A stretch of DNA of 13,507 nt from positions 1 to 13,507 of the forward strand of contig JBDREF010000394.1 of assembly GCA_043820045.1 (NCBI GenBank), given 5' to 3'. Below are positions 1 to 6,940 of this stretch, one piece after another; positions within the stretch are counted from its first letter, which is position 1, and each line of letters begins with the position of its first letter. The stretch is from JBDREF01 sp043820045 (lineage in GTDB: Bacteria > Planctomycetota > Phycisphaerae > Sedimentisphaerales > Anaerobacaceae). The notes beneath the pieces are model-generated. The model did no database searches. It saw nothing but the letters and a program-made list of their open reading frames with translations, and was not told the origin of the DNA. Position numbers and translations under genes: made by a program.

Positions 1-2169
1 GATGCGCCAGTAGTAAGGTCCGCCGCCCCAGGCGATATCTTGCGGAGTATAACTGGTGCCGCTCTGACTGCCTCGGTAAATGCCTGTCGTATCGGAGGCG
101 TCGGCATTAGCCACGGCATCCTTGTCGGTGCCGAGATAGACATCGTGCTGCGATGCATTATCTCCCCGCGACCAGCTAAGAGGCGTGGCGTTATCAATAT
201 CCACGGTTGCTCCGTCAGTCGGCTTCGGAAACCAGGCCAGCAGCGGATCAATTCTCATAACTAATTGAATCTCTTCCTGTGTGAGCGCCTTGTCATAAAT
301 ACGAACGTCGTCAATCAAGCCAACGAATGGCGCATTGTGCCAGGGGGACTCACCGATCCTGACCACACCGGTGGCGGCTGTGTCGATAGGCTCATCCTGA
401 ATATCGGCAGTGGCGTCCATCTGACCGTCCACATACAGTTTCAGATCCAGCGCGTCAGGGGTTCCGTCGTCCTCGAACGTAACGGCCACGTGATGCCACA
501 GCCCGTCGGTGATATTCGTCACGCCGTAGTTATATCCGCCGTTGACCTCTGCCCGCAACCCGCCCGTGGCGTCGGAGCGCACTCTCCACTTTTGTCCGGC
601 GACATTGAGTCCCCAGGAAATGATGGTCCGGTTGGGCGTCGTTGTCCTGATCCATGCGGTCGTGGTTCGCGGATTAGTGCCGGTTACGCCTACGTAGCCA
701 ATCATCTCTACGTAATCGCCGGCGCCGGTGAATTCCAGCGAGCCGAGGTCGTAACCCTCGGTCCAGAAGGTGCTGCCCCGGATTGTTCCGTGATGGTCAT
801 AGCCGGAGTAATCGACGACAGTTGCGCCAGAACCCTCGTCAAGCTTCCACCAGCCGACAAGGCTGGGGTCAGAAATAGCCATAACGGGTATCGTTCCGAA
901 ACTCCAGACATCGCCCTTTTGTGTGGCAGCGCCGTCAAACTCATCGATTCTCCAGTAGTAAACCTTCCCTCGTTCAAGTGATCCGGGGTTGTAGGTTGCA
1001 TCTGCCGCAGGACCTTTGTAAGTGCCGCCCGTGCCGTTGTTCACATCTTCGAGATTCTCGCCGAAGTACACATGGTGCAATTTGGCATCGAAGCCCGGCG
1101 TCCAACTGAGAGTAGCATCGGTAAATGCAAATCCGGTGCCGTCCGCAGGCTGAGGGTCATAGGCCTTCCTGGGGGGAATGAAAAAGCTCCAGACGTAGCC
1201 TTTCCACGGACTGTTGGGATCGGCGTCGTTGACCTCGTCAACACGCCAGTAGTACGTCGTACCCGGCTGCAACCCTGCCGACTCGGGAAAGCCCGGAAAA
1301 CCCACCACCTGAAAGGTGGAGAGAGTATTACCGACAAATGTGGCCTCGGCGCCTTCGTTGACATCGTCGAAGTTCGTTCCGAAGTACAGATCGTGCGAGA
1401 CAGCGAAGTCTCCCGGCGTCCACGATAGATTCGCCCATGTCTGCTCAAACATGGCACCGTCTTTCGGATCCGGTCTTCGGGCGAGCGGGAGTCCTCCACC
1501 TGCACTTTCCATGATTGCCTGAATCTCGTCTGCTGCAAGGGCGTGATCGTAGATTCGCAATTCATCAATTATACTGGCCAACCAGTTGGTGTGGTTCCTG
1601 TTGATGCCGAGGGCAAATTCGTTGAACGTCCTTTGGGAATCGCTCAGGGCTGCGGTTGTAGCCTCCGCGCCGTTGTAGTAAAATGTCCCTGTGCCGGCCT
1701 CAAAGGCCAAAGCCAGATGAGTCCACTCTGTCGTAGCCGGGCCGAAGAACTGCCCACCCGGATTGAGGCGATAGTTGCCGGGATTTCCACCATCCACATC
1801 AAACTGAACGCCGGCGCTATTGGGAGTGTAGTTTGTAAAACAACTGCTCCAGTTGTCCTGCCCCAGACTGTCGGCCTTGACCCACAGTGCGATTGTGCCG
1901 GTTTGCCAGACCGCGGCCCCGCCGGGCAGGGAATACACAACCGAATCAGCATCGGCATCGCCCCGGAAGTGCAAGCCCCCTCCGAAGTACCCGTCCACCC
2001 ACTCGGGAGCGCCGTTAAAGGTCCCGTCATTACCGTTGCCGGAGACGTCCGTCGCAACCGTCCCGGAACCGTCTTCCAGCGACCAGTGCACTACCAGGTC
2101 CGCAGAGGCGCTGCCGACCAGACCGAACACCAGAGCCAAAGAAGCCAAACAAAGCATTTTCTTAAACAT
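1..2169 (-). CDS. Secreted LamG / fibronectin-III-like multidomain protein (3' end outside window)
   Basis: An uninterrupted minus-strand frame starts at the ATG complementary to 2167-2169 and runs off the left edge after 723 codons without a stop. A strong Shine-Dalgarno AAGGAGGA (complement of 2175-2182) sits 5 bases before the ATG. Residues 1-23 are a Sec signal peptide (MFKKMLCLASLALVFGLVGS, then ASA/D). Two LamG jelly-roll (concanavalin-A-like) modules follow, at about 24-222 and 432-640; the second opens with 'LVGWWKLDEGSG' and both end in '(A/T)xxEIQxxM' helices. Between them lie two fibronectin-III-like repeats (about 228-330 and 333-428), and a third starts near 643, each with 'LSW(T/S)xG', a 'H(D/H)(L/V)Y(F/L)G' strand and 'YYWR(V/I)'. 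No catalytic motif is visible. The likely role is an extracellular or surface protein that binds carbohydrate or protein; this is typical of Phycisphaerae, which often carry many paralogues. A C-terminal sorting signal such as PEP-CTERM cannot be judged. Confidence 0.92.
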   Translation of the reverse strand, partial: MFKKMLCLASLALVFGLVGSASADLVVHWSLEDGSGTVATDVSGNGNDGTFNGAPEWVDGYFGGGLHFRGDADADSVVYSLPGGAAVWQTGTIALWVKADSLGQDNWSSCFTNYTPNSAGVQFDVDGGNPGNYRLNPGGQFFGPATTEWTHLALAFEAGTGTFYYNGAEATTAALSDSQRTFNEFALGINRNHTNWLASIIDELRIYDHALAADEIQAIMESAGGGLPLARRPDPKDGAMFEQTWANLSWTPGDFAVSHDLYFGTNFDDVNEGAEATFVGNTLSTFQVVGFPGFPESAGLQPGTTYYWRVDEVNDADPNSPWKGYVWSFFIPPRKAYDPQPADGTGFAFTDATLSWTPGFDAKLHHVYFGENLEDVNNGTGGTYKGPAADATYNPGSLERGKVYYWRIDEFDGAATQKGDVWSFGTIPVMAISDPSLVGWWKLDEGSGATVVDYSGYDHHGTIRGSTFWTEGYDLGSLEFTGAGDYVEMIGYVGVTGTNPRTTTAWIRTTTPNRTIISWGLNVAGQKWRVRSDATGGLRAEVNGGYNYGVTNITDGLWHHVAVTFEDDGTPDALDLKLYVDGQMDATADIQDEPIDTAATGVVRIGESPWHNAPFVGLIDDVRIYDKALTQEEIQLVMRIDPLLAWFPKPTDGATVDIDNATPLSWSRGDNASQHDVYLGTDKDAVANADASDTTGIYRGSQSGTSYTPQDIAWGGGPYYWRI

Positions 2170-2237
2170 AACAGTCCTCCTTCAAAAAGAAGTTGATGTA
2201 AAACAACCGATAACGGTCATTGTTTTTCGCAGTGTCC

Positions 2238-2258
2238 TATCCACACAGGCTGAGGATA
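2238..2258. repeat. Inverted repeat TATCC-N11-GGATA in the LamG leader
   Basis: The 5-base arms at 2238-2242 and 2254-2258 are exact inverse complements; they extend to 6 bases when 2237 and 2259 are included. In the LamG transcript this could form a 6-bp hairpin with an 11-base loop. On the minus strand it begins TATCCTCA, the same eight bases that begin the larger palindrome at 2432-2451, so it could instead be a second protein-binding site. The match is short and could be chance. Confidence 0.35.
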
Positions 2259-2361
2259 GTTCGGTACCCCCGGTTTGAAACCACCCTCGTCCTTTTCGAG
2301 ACCGCCAATCACAAAACTCCTGCCAGGAAAGCCAAGAATACACAGGTTCTACTTACCCTAA

Positions 2362-2390
2362 TATTTATCAAATTAGCCGCCCACAGTCAA
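2362..2390 (-). promoter_or_regulatory. Sigma-70-type promoter candidate for the LamG gene
   Basis: On the minus strand, TTGACT (complement of 2385-2390) is followed after 17 bases by TAAATA (complement of 2362-2367). The -10 is preceded by TG plus one base, an extended -10 arrangement. The -35 matches consensus at 5 of 6 positions and the -10 at 3 of 6. Transcription would begin near 2355, giving a leader of about 185 bases before the LamG start codon. Confidence 0.5.
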
Positions 2391-2431
2391 GGAAAAACTC
2401 TGGGAAGCAGCGCAGAGAGTAGCCTTGTTTG

Positions 2432-2451
2432 TATCCTCAAGCTTGACGATA
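2432..2451. promoter_or_regulatory. Candidate operator: 20-base near-perfect palindrome over the rightward -35 box
   Basis: TATCCTCAAGCTTGACGATA is an inverted repeat in which 9 of 10 symmetric pairs match; only positions 5 and 16 (C opposite C) break it, and the central 10 bases are perfectly palindromic. It overlaps the rightward -35 element (2443-2448), a classic placement for a dimeric repressor that blocks RNA polymerase. No regulator gene is visible in the window, so the binding protein is unknown. Confidence 0.45.
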
Positions 2452-2471
2452 GTCATTTTCTTATCTAAAAT
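2443..2471 (+). promoter_or_regulatory. Sigma-70-type promoter for the rightward genes, close to the start codon
   Basis: TTGACG (2443-2448) and TAAAAT (2466-2471) each match consensus at 5 of 6 positions and are separated by the optimal 17 bases. The -10 ends only 8 bases before the ATG at 2480. Transcription should start at about 2478-2480, so the mRNA would be leaderless or nearly so. This agrees with the lack of a Shine-Dalgarno sequence before that ATG. Confidence 0.6.
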
Positions 2472-2479
2472 CACGGCCT

Positions 2480-3424
2480 ATGGCTGATTTGCCTTCACGT
2501 AAGAAGAAAAAGAGGAAGCACAATCCCGTCACGGATTGGCTCGCCTATCTCGCCTTGCGGATTCTCATCGTTTTCCTCTACCTCTTCGACGTCGAGACCG
2601 ATCTTAGAACCGCGTGTTTTTTAGGACGATTGCTGTGGAGGTACTATCATCGCGGCCGGCAGCGGGCCCTGGACAATCTTCGTGCAAGTTACCCGGAAAA
2701 AAGTGAAGAATGGATTTGGCAGACCGGCCGGCGAAGCTTCGAGCATATCGTGATGCTGACGATTGACATACTTTTTACGCCGCGGCTTGTTAAGAAGTAT
2801 AACTGGCGACAGTACTCCCGATACAAAAACACCGAAAGGGCCAAATGGCTGATGCAGGAAGGCCGCGGGTTGCTGATGGTCGCCGCCCACTACAGCAATT
2901 TTGAGATCGTAGGGTACCTGTTGGGGCTGTTTGGCTTCAATATCTACAGCATCGCACGGCCGCTCGACAACAAGTATATCAACAGCTACCTTTACGGCGT
3001 GCGAAAGCGAGTCGGGCAACGTATAATCGACAAGAAAGGTGCGGCATCGCTCATGGAGAAGCTCATCTCTACAGGCTCGACTCTCTGCTTTATCGCCGAC
3101 CAGGACGCCGGCAGGAAGGGTATTTTTGTCGATTTCTTCGGCCGTAAAGCCAGCACTTACAAGAGCATAGGACTGCTTGCCATAACCAATAACATGCCGA
3201 TAGTAGTAGGCTACAGCAGGAGAGTCGGCAACCGTTTCTTCTTCGAGATAGGGGTCAACCGGATCATCTTGCCGGAAGAATGGGCCGACAAGAAAGACCC
3301 GCTCAAATGGGTCACCGCAGAATATACCAAAGCCATCGAGGACTTTGTCCGGGAAGACCCGAGCCAGTACTGGTGGCTCCATAGGAGGTGGAAAAATCGG
3401 CCAAAGGAAGAACAGAAGGCTTGA
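2480..3424 (+). CDS. LpxL/HtrB-type lysophospholipid / lipid A acyltransferase
   Basis: The 314-residue product is the usual length for the Lip_A_acyltrans family, which transfers acyl chains onto lipid A precursors or related lipids at the inner face of the cytoplasmic membrane. A very basic N-terminus (RKKKKRKH, residues 7-14) precedes one membrane-anchoring hydrophobic segment (about 19-37). The catalytic H-x4-E motif is HYSNFE, with H137 and E142. The family 'DQDxGxxGxFVxFFG' block is at 207-221 and the C-terminal 'PSQYWWLHRRWKNRP' signature at 294-308. ATG 2480 is chosen because it opens the basic N-terminus; there is no Shine-Dalgarno, and the promoter lies so close that a leaderless transcript is likely. 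It precedes the sugar-enzyme genes by 40 bases and may share their transcript, though its role in lipid metabolism looks unrelated. The acyl acceptor cannot be told from sequence; mycobacterial-type PatA acyltransferases are an alternative subfamily. Confidence 0.9.
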   Translation: MADLPSRKKKKRKHNPVTDWLAYLALRILIVFLYLFDVETDLRTACFLGRLLWRYYHRGRQRALDNLRASYPEKSEEWIWQTGRRSFEHIVMLTIDILFTPRLVKKYNWRQYSRYKNTERAKWLMQEGRGLLMVAAHYSNFEIVGYLLGLFGFNIYSIARPLDNKYINSYLYGVRKRVGQRIIDKKGAASLMEKLISTGSTLCFIADQDAGRKGIFVDFFGRKASTYKSIGLLAITNNMPIVVGYSRRVGNRFFFEIGVNRIILPEEWADKKDPLKWVTAEYTKAIEDFVREDPSQYWWLHRRWKNRPKEEQKA

Positions 3425-3464
3425 ATATCAAATAGCGAATGATGAAGGAAAGGCAGACGGAACC

Positions 3465-6400
3465 ATGAAAAAGACAGTTCATATCTTGCTATTTGCGATG
3501 TTGTCTTATCAGCCCTGTGGACAGGCGGCTCGCAGCAGCACAGTGAACGAATCGGCGAGAGAGATTCCCGTTGCCTACGATGTCGATGTCGTGGTCGTCG
3601 GCGGGACGTCGGGCGGCGTGGCCGCCGCGGTCGCAGCCGCGAAGCAGGGAGCAAAGGTTTTCTTAGCGGCACAGCGTCCATATCTTGGCCAGGACATCTG
3701 CGGCACGTACAGGCTCTGGCTCGAAGCCGGTGAAGTGCCGATCTCGCCGCTTGCGAAAAAAGTTTTTGCCGAGCCGTCTGTTTCGCTGCTGCCACGAAAT
3801 GGAATCGATTTCACATACGAAGCCGACAGACCGTCCGCTCCAGTCCACAAAGACACACAACAGCCGTCGCTGCTGACTGACGGGAAATGGTACAGCGCCG
3901 CCGGCCAGAGCGTCCAGTACGACGGCGACGTGACAATTATCGCGGACCTTGGCTCTGCGCATCGGCTCAAGAAAGTTCACATAATGGCTTATCAGCGCCG
4001 CAATCCCGGAGTGAGCGACGATTTCGAGGTGAAAACCGTGACCGTCTCGGTCAGCAGCGATAAGCGGCAATGGAAACAGGTCGCAACCATCCGCAACGAA
4101 AGGCTCGGCGAATCCGTCCCGGAGCCGTGGGGACCCGTACCACTCTCGGCCCCGGTGAGCGGCAATGCCCGATACGTGAGATTCTTTGTCGAGAAGAGTC
4201 CGGACGTCCAGAGGGTGCTGCTCGGCGAGATTTTGATAGAGGACGAAGCTTCATCCGCCAAATCCGGCGACGATGTGCGGATGCCCCCGACCCCCATGCA
4301 GGCCAAGCGTGTCCTGGATGAAGCGCTGCTGGGAGCGGGCGTTCAGTTTCTGTTCGGCTGCTACGCGACCGATGTACTCCATGATGGCGACGGAAAGCCC
4401 GCGGGAATTGTGATGGCCAACCGCTCCGGCCGGCAGGCGGTCAAAGCGAAGGTCATAATTGACGCGACGCCGCGGGCAAGTGTGGCCAGGATGGCGGGCG
4501 CGTCGTTCGAGCAGTATCCGGCCGGCGTGCAGACATTCAAGCGTATCGTCGTCGGCGATGGAGTGGAGCCGGGCCAAAACGTCAGGACGAGAAATATGCC
4601 CACGTCAGTGTCGGCACGCAGCGGGCCGCAATATGAGGCCGTCGAGTACACACTCGATATACCGATGAAAGACGGCTCTTTCGCATCCTTCGCCCGGGCC
4701 GAGCAGATTGCCCGCGACAAGACATGGTACAGCGGCCTCGAAGACGAGTCGGAAATACTCTTCCAGGTTCCGCCCGATCCGGTAAAGGCTGAGAAGAGCC
4801 TCTCCGGTGCATGGCCGGACGCTGAGAAGGCTGATTTGCGTGCGTTCAGGCCCGCCGGCATCCCCAGCCTGTTCGTGTTAGGCGGTTGTGCGGATATATC
4901 GCGCGACGCCGCCGAAAAGCTGCTTCGGCCTTTGGAGTTGATGGAAACAGGCAGCCGTATCGGCAAGGCCGCCGCTTCAGAGGCAAAAAAAATGCGGACG
5001 CCGCGCAACGTGAGATTGCGGGGCGAATCGGCAACCGTGGCCGCGTCGGGAGACGTTCGAGAGAATCTAAGCGGCATACGCCCGCAGTGGGAAAAACGGG
5101 CAGGCATCCCCGCCGACGAGCGTGCGGTTCCCATCATCGGAGAGTATGACGTCGTGGTCGTCGGCGGCGGCACCGGGGGAGCGCCGGCCGGCATCGCCGC
5201 AGCGAGACAGGGAGCCAGGACTCTTGTAGTCGAGTATCTGCATGGCTTGGGCGGCGTCGGTACGATGGGCTATATCAGCAGCTATTATTATGGTTATATC
5301 AAAGGATTCACCAAAGAAATCGACGATGGCGTGGCGGCGCTCGGACCGGCATCAAGACCGAGACGCGGCGGATGGAACGTCGAATCGAAAAAGCAATGGT
5401 ATCGAAGCCAGTTGCGTAAGGCCGGTTCGGACATTTGGTTTGGCGTCCTCGGATGTGGCGCATTCGTTGAAGGTAATCGCGTCAAGGGCGTGGTGGTCGC
5501 CACGCCCGAAGGCCGTGGGGTAATACTGGCTAAGGTAGTCATTGATTCGACGGGCAACGCGGACATCGCCGCTGCAGCAGGCGCCGCATGCGTCTATACA
5601 GACGGCACGAGCGTAGCCGTACAGGGGGCGGGCCTTCCGCCACGTGAAATCGGCGCAGGATACACTAACACGGATTGGACCTTCATCGATGACGGCGATG
5701 TTATCGACATCTGGCGTTCGTTCGTTGTCGCAAAGAGTAAATTCCGTCGCGCTTACGACCTCGGCCAATTGCTGGATACGCGGGAGCGCCGCCGGATAGT
5801 CGGCGAGTTCATGATGTCACCGATGGATATTTCGCTTGGGCGGACGTATCCTGATACCATTGTGATAGCGAGGAGCAATTTCGACTCTCACGGCTATACG
5901 ATACACGAGGTATTCATGCTCAAGCCGCCGGACAGAGAAGAAATGCTCGTCAACGTGCCCTTCCGATGTTTGCTGCCGAAGGGTCTTGACGGCATCCTGG
6001 TTACAGGTCTCGGCGTAAGCGCGCACCGCGATGCAATGCCCGTCATACGCATGCAGGCGGATATCCAAAACCAGGGCTATGCCGCAGGTGTCGCAGCGAT
6101 GATGGCCGTCAGCAGCGGCAAGCCGCTGCGCGATATCGATATCAAGGCGCTCCAGAAGCATCTCGTCGAAAAGGGTAATTTGCCCGAAAGGGTACTTACA
6201 GACAAAGACTCGTTTCCATTGCCCGCCGAACAGATCGGGCAGGCTGTTGAGCGTATCGCCAATGACTTCGATGGGCTGGAGGCAGTCCTCGCCCAGCGTG
6301 AGGATGCAATGCCCCTTCTGAGGAAAGCGTATGGGCGTGCTCAGACGGACAAGAGCAAACTTGCCTACGCCCATGTGCTTGGAATGCTGGGCGATCCGGT

Positions 6401-6917
6401 GGGCGCAGGCACTCTGGCTGAAGCCGTAAGGTCAGGCCATTGGGACAAGGGCTGGAACTACACGGGCATGGGGCAATACGGCATGAGCTTGAGCGAGCTT
6501 GACAGCTTAATCGTAGCCCTGGGCCGAACGCGAAGCAAGCAGGCACTGGAGCCGATTCTTGAAAAGGTCGCCCCACTCGACGCGGCCAGTGAGTTCTCAC
6601 ATTGCCGGGCGGTGGCAATGGCGCTCGAGAGTCTTGGCGACACTGCCGCTGCGAAGCCGTTGGCCGAGCTTCTGAAAAAGCCCGGCATGACAGGCTATGC
6701 TTTTACTGACATAGAAACCGCCCAAAGCCGAACACCCCCCAGCGATGTCGATACAGAAACAAGAAACCGCTCGCTGCGAGAGTTGATTCTTGCACGGGCG
6801 CTGTTTCGCTGCGGTGATTACAGGGGCCTCGGCGAAAAAATCCTCAAAGATTATGAACGTGACCTTAGCGCCCATTACGCACGTCATGCTCACGCTGTGC
6901 TAAGACAACAGAACTGA
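3465..6917 (+). CDS. Exported tandem FAD-dependent oxidoreductase with inserted discoidin domain and C-terminal helical repeats
   Basis: The 1150-residue product starts with a Sec-type signal peptide (KK, then VHILLFAMLSY; cleavage near residue 22). The first FAD_oxidored-like module has its Rossmann motif 'VVVVGGTSGG' at 42-51. It is interrupted at about 135-262 by a discoidin (F5/8 type C) domain, recognised by 'IIADLGSAHRLKKVHI' and 'NARYVRFFVE', and resumes to about 505. A second, better preserved module spans about 560-885: 'VVVVGGGTGG' at 563-572, acidic E590 after strand 2, and 'DSTGNADIAAAAGA' at 694-707. The first module has Q70 instead of the acidic residue and 'DATPRASVARMAGA', lacking the usual ATG-type glycine, so it may not bind FAD well. 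Residues about 920-1145 are helical, HEAT-like repeats. ATG 3465 was chosen over the in-frame ATG at 3345 because it opens the signal peptide, follows GAAGGAAAGG, and avoids overlap with the upstream gene. The substrate is unknown; by context a sugar or glycoside is likely. Confidence 0.87.
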   Translation: MKKTVHILLFAMLSYQPCGQAARSSTVNESAREIPVAYDVDVVVVGGTSGGVAAAVAAAKQGAKVFLAAQRPYLGQDICGTYRLWLEAGEVPISPLAKKVFAEPSVSLLPRNGIDFTYEADRPSAPVHKDTQQPSLLTDGKWYSAAGQSVQYDGDVTIIADLGSAHRLKKVHIMAYQRRNPGVSDDFEVKTVTVSVSSDKRQWKQVATIRNERLGESVPEPWGPVPLSAPVSGNARYVRFFVEKSPDVQRVLLGEILIEDEASSAKSGDDVRMPPTPMQAKRVLDEALLGAGVQFLFGCYATDVLHDGDGKPAGIVMANRSGRQAVKAKVIIDATPRASVARMAGASFEQYPAGVQTFKRIVVGDGVEPGQNVRTRNMPTSVSARSGPQYEAVEYTLDIPMKDGSFASFARAEQIARDKTWYSGLEDESEILFQVPPDPVKAEKSLSGAWPDAEKADLRAFRPAGIPSLFVLGGCADISRDAAEKLLRPLELMETGSRIGKAAASEAKKMRTPRNVRLRGESATVAASGDVRENLSGIRPQWEKRAGIPADERAVPIIGEYDVVVVGGGTGGAPAGIAAARQGARTLVVEYLHGLGGVGTMGYISSYYYGYIKGFTKEIDDGVAALGPASRPRRGGWNVESKKQWYRSQLRKAGSDIWFGVLGCGAFVEGNRVKGVVVATPEGRGVILAKVVIDSTGNADIAAAAGAACVYTDGTSVAVQGAGLPPREIGAGYTNTDWTFIDDGDVIDIWRSFVVAKSKFRRAYDLGQLLDTRERRRIVGEFMMSPMDISLGRTYPDTIVIARSNFDSHGYTIHEVFMLKPPDREEMLVNVPFRCLLPKGLDGILVTGLGVSAHRDAMPVIRMQADIQNQGYAAGVAAMMAVSSGKPLRDIDIKALQKHLVEKGNLPERVLTDKDSFPLPAEQIGQAVERIANDFDGLEAVLAQREDAMPLLRKAYGRAQTDKSKLAYAHVLGMLGDPVGAGTLAEAVRSGHWDKGWNYTGMGQYGMSLSELDSLIVALGRTRSKQALEPILEKVAPLDAASEFSHCRAVAMALESLGDTAAAKPLAELLKKPGMTGYAFTDIETAQSRTPPSDVDTETRNRSLRELILARALFRCGDYRGLGEKILKDYERDLSAHYARHAHAVLRQQN

Positions 6918-6940
6918 AAGAAACTTCAAGGAGAAATAAG

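Larger units (their letters stand above)
2170..2479. other. Divergent intergenic region with two outward promoters
   Basis: These 310 bases separate the minus-strand LamG gene from the plus-strand acyltransferase gene. No convincing gene lies here; an open frame from 2220 to 2468 has no ribosome binding site and a low-complexity, unfamiliar product. The region holds a leftward promoter candidate (2362-2390), a rightward one (2443-2471), a 20-base near-palindrome (2432-2451), a second TATCC/GGATA inverted repeat (2238-2258) and an 11-base palindrome GGTTTGAAACC (2272-2282). The leftward transcript would carry a leader of about 185 bases, while the rightward one would have almost none. Confidence 0.8.

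Noticed and set aside
265..981. Plus-strand open frame of 238 codons (with others at 40-264, 1072-1428 and 1543-2196)
   Set aside because: It lies antisense to the continuous LamG reading frame, which has a signal peptide, ribosome binding site and clear domains; the plus-strand products resemble nothing known and lack ribosome binding sites.
1041..1568. Minus-strand open frames at 1041-1568 and 1644-2057 as separate genes
   Set aside because: They are in other frames than the LamG gene, which is continuous across both, and their translations have no domain features.
2220..2468. Plus-strand open frame of 82 codons in the intergenic region
   Set aside because: No ribosome binding site, no recognisable product, and it overlaps both promoter candidates and the palindrome.
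3345..3464. Longer N-terminus for the FAD oxidoreductase starting at ATG 3345
   Set aside because: It would overlap the acyltransferase gene by 80 bases and bury the signal peptide 40 residues inside the protein; ATG 3465 has a purine-rich ribosome binding site and exposes the signal peptide.
3465..3536. Lipoprotein signal for the FAD oxidoreductase (Cys18 near the hydrophobic stretch)
   Set aside because: The residues before the Cys (YQP) do not fit a lipobox, so a standard Sec signal peptide is more likely.
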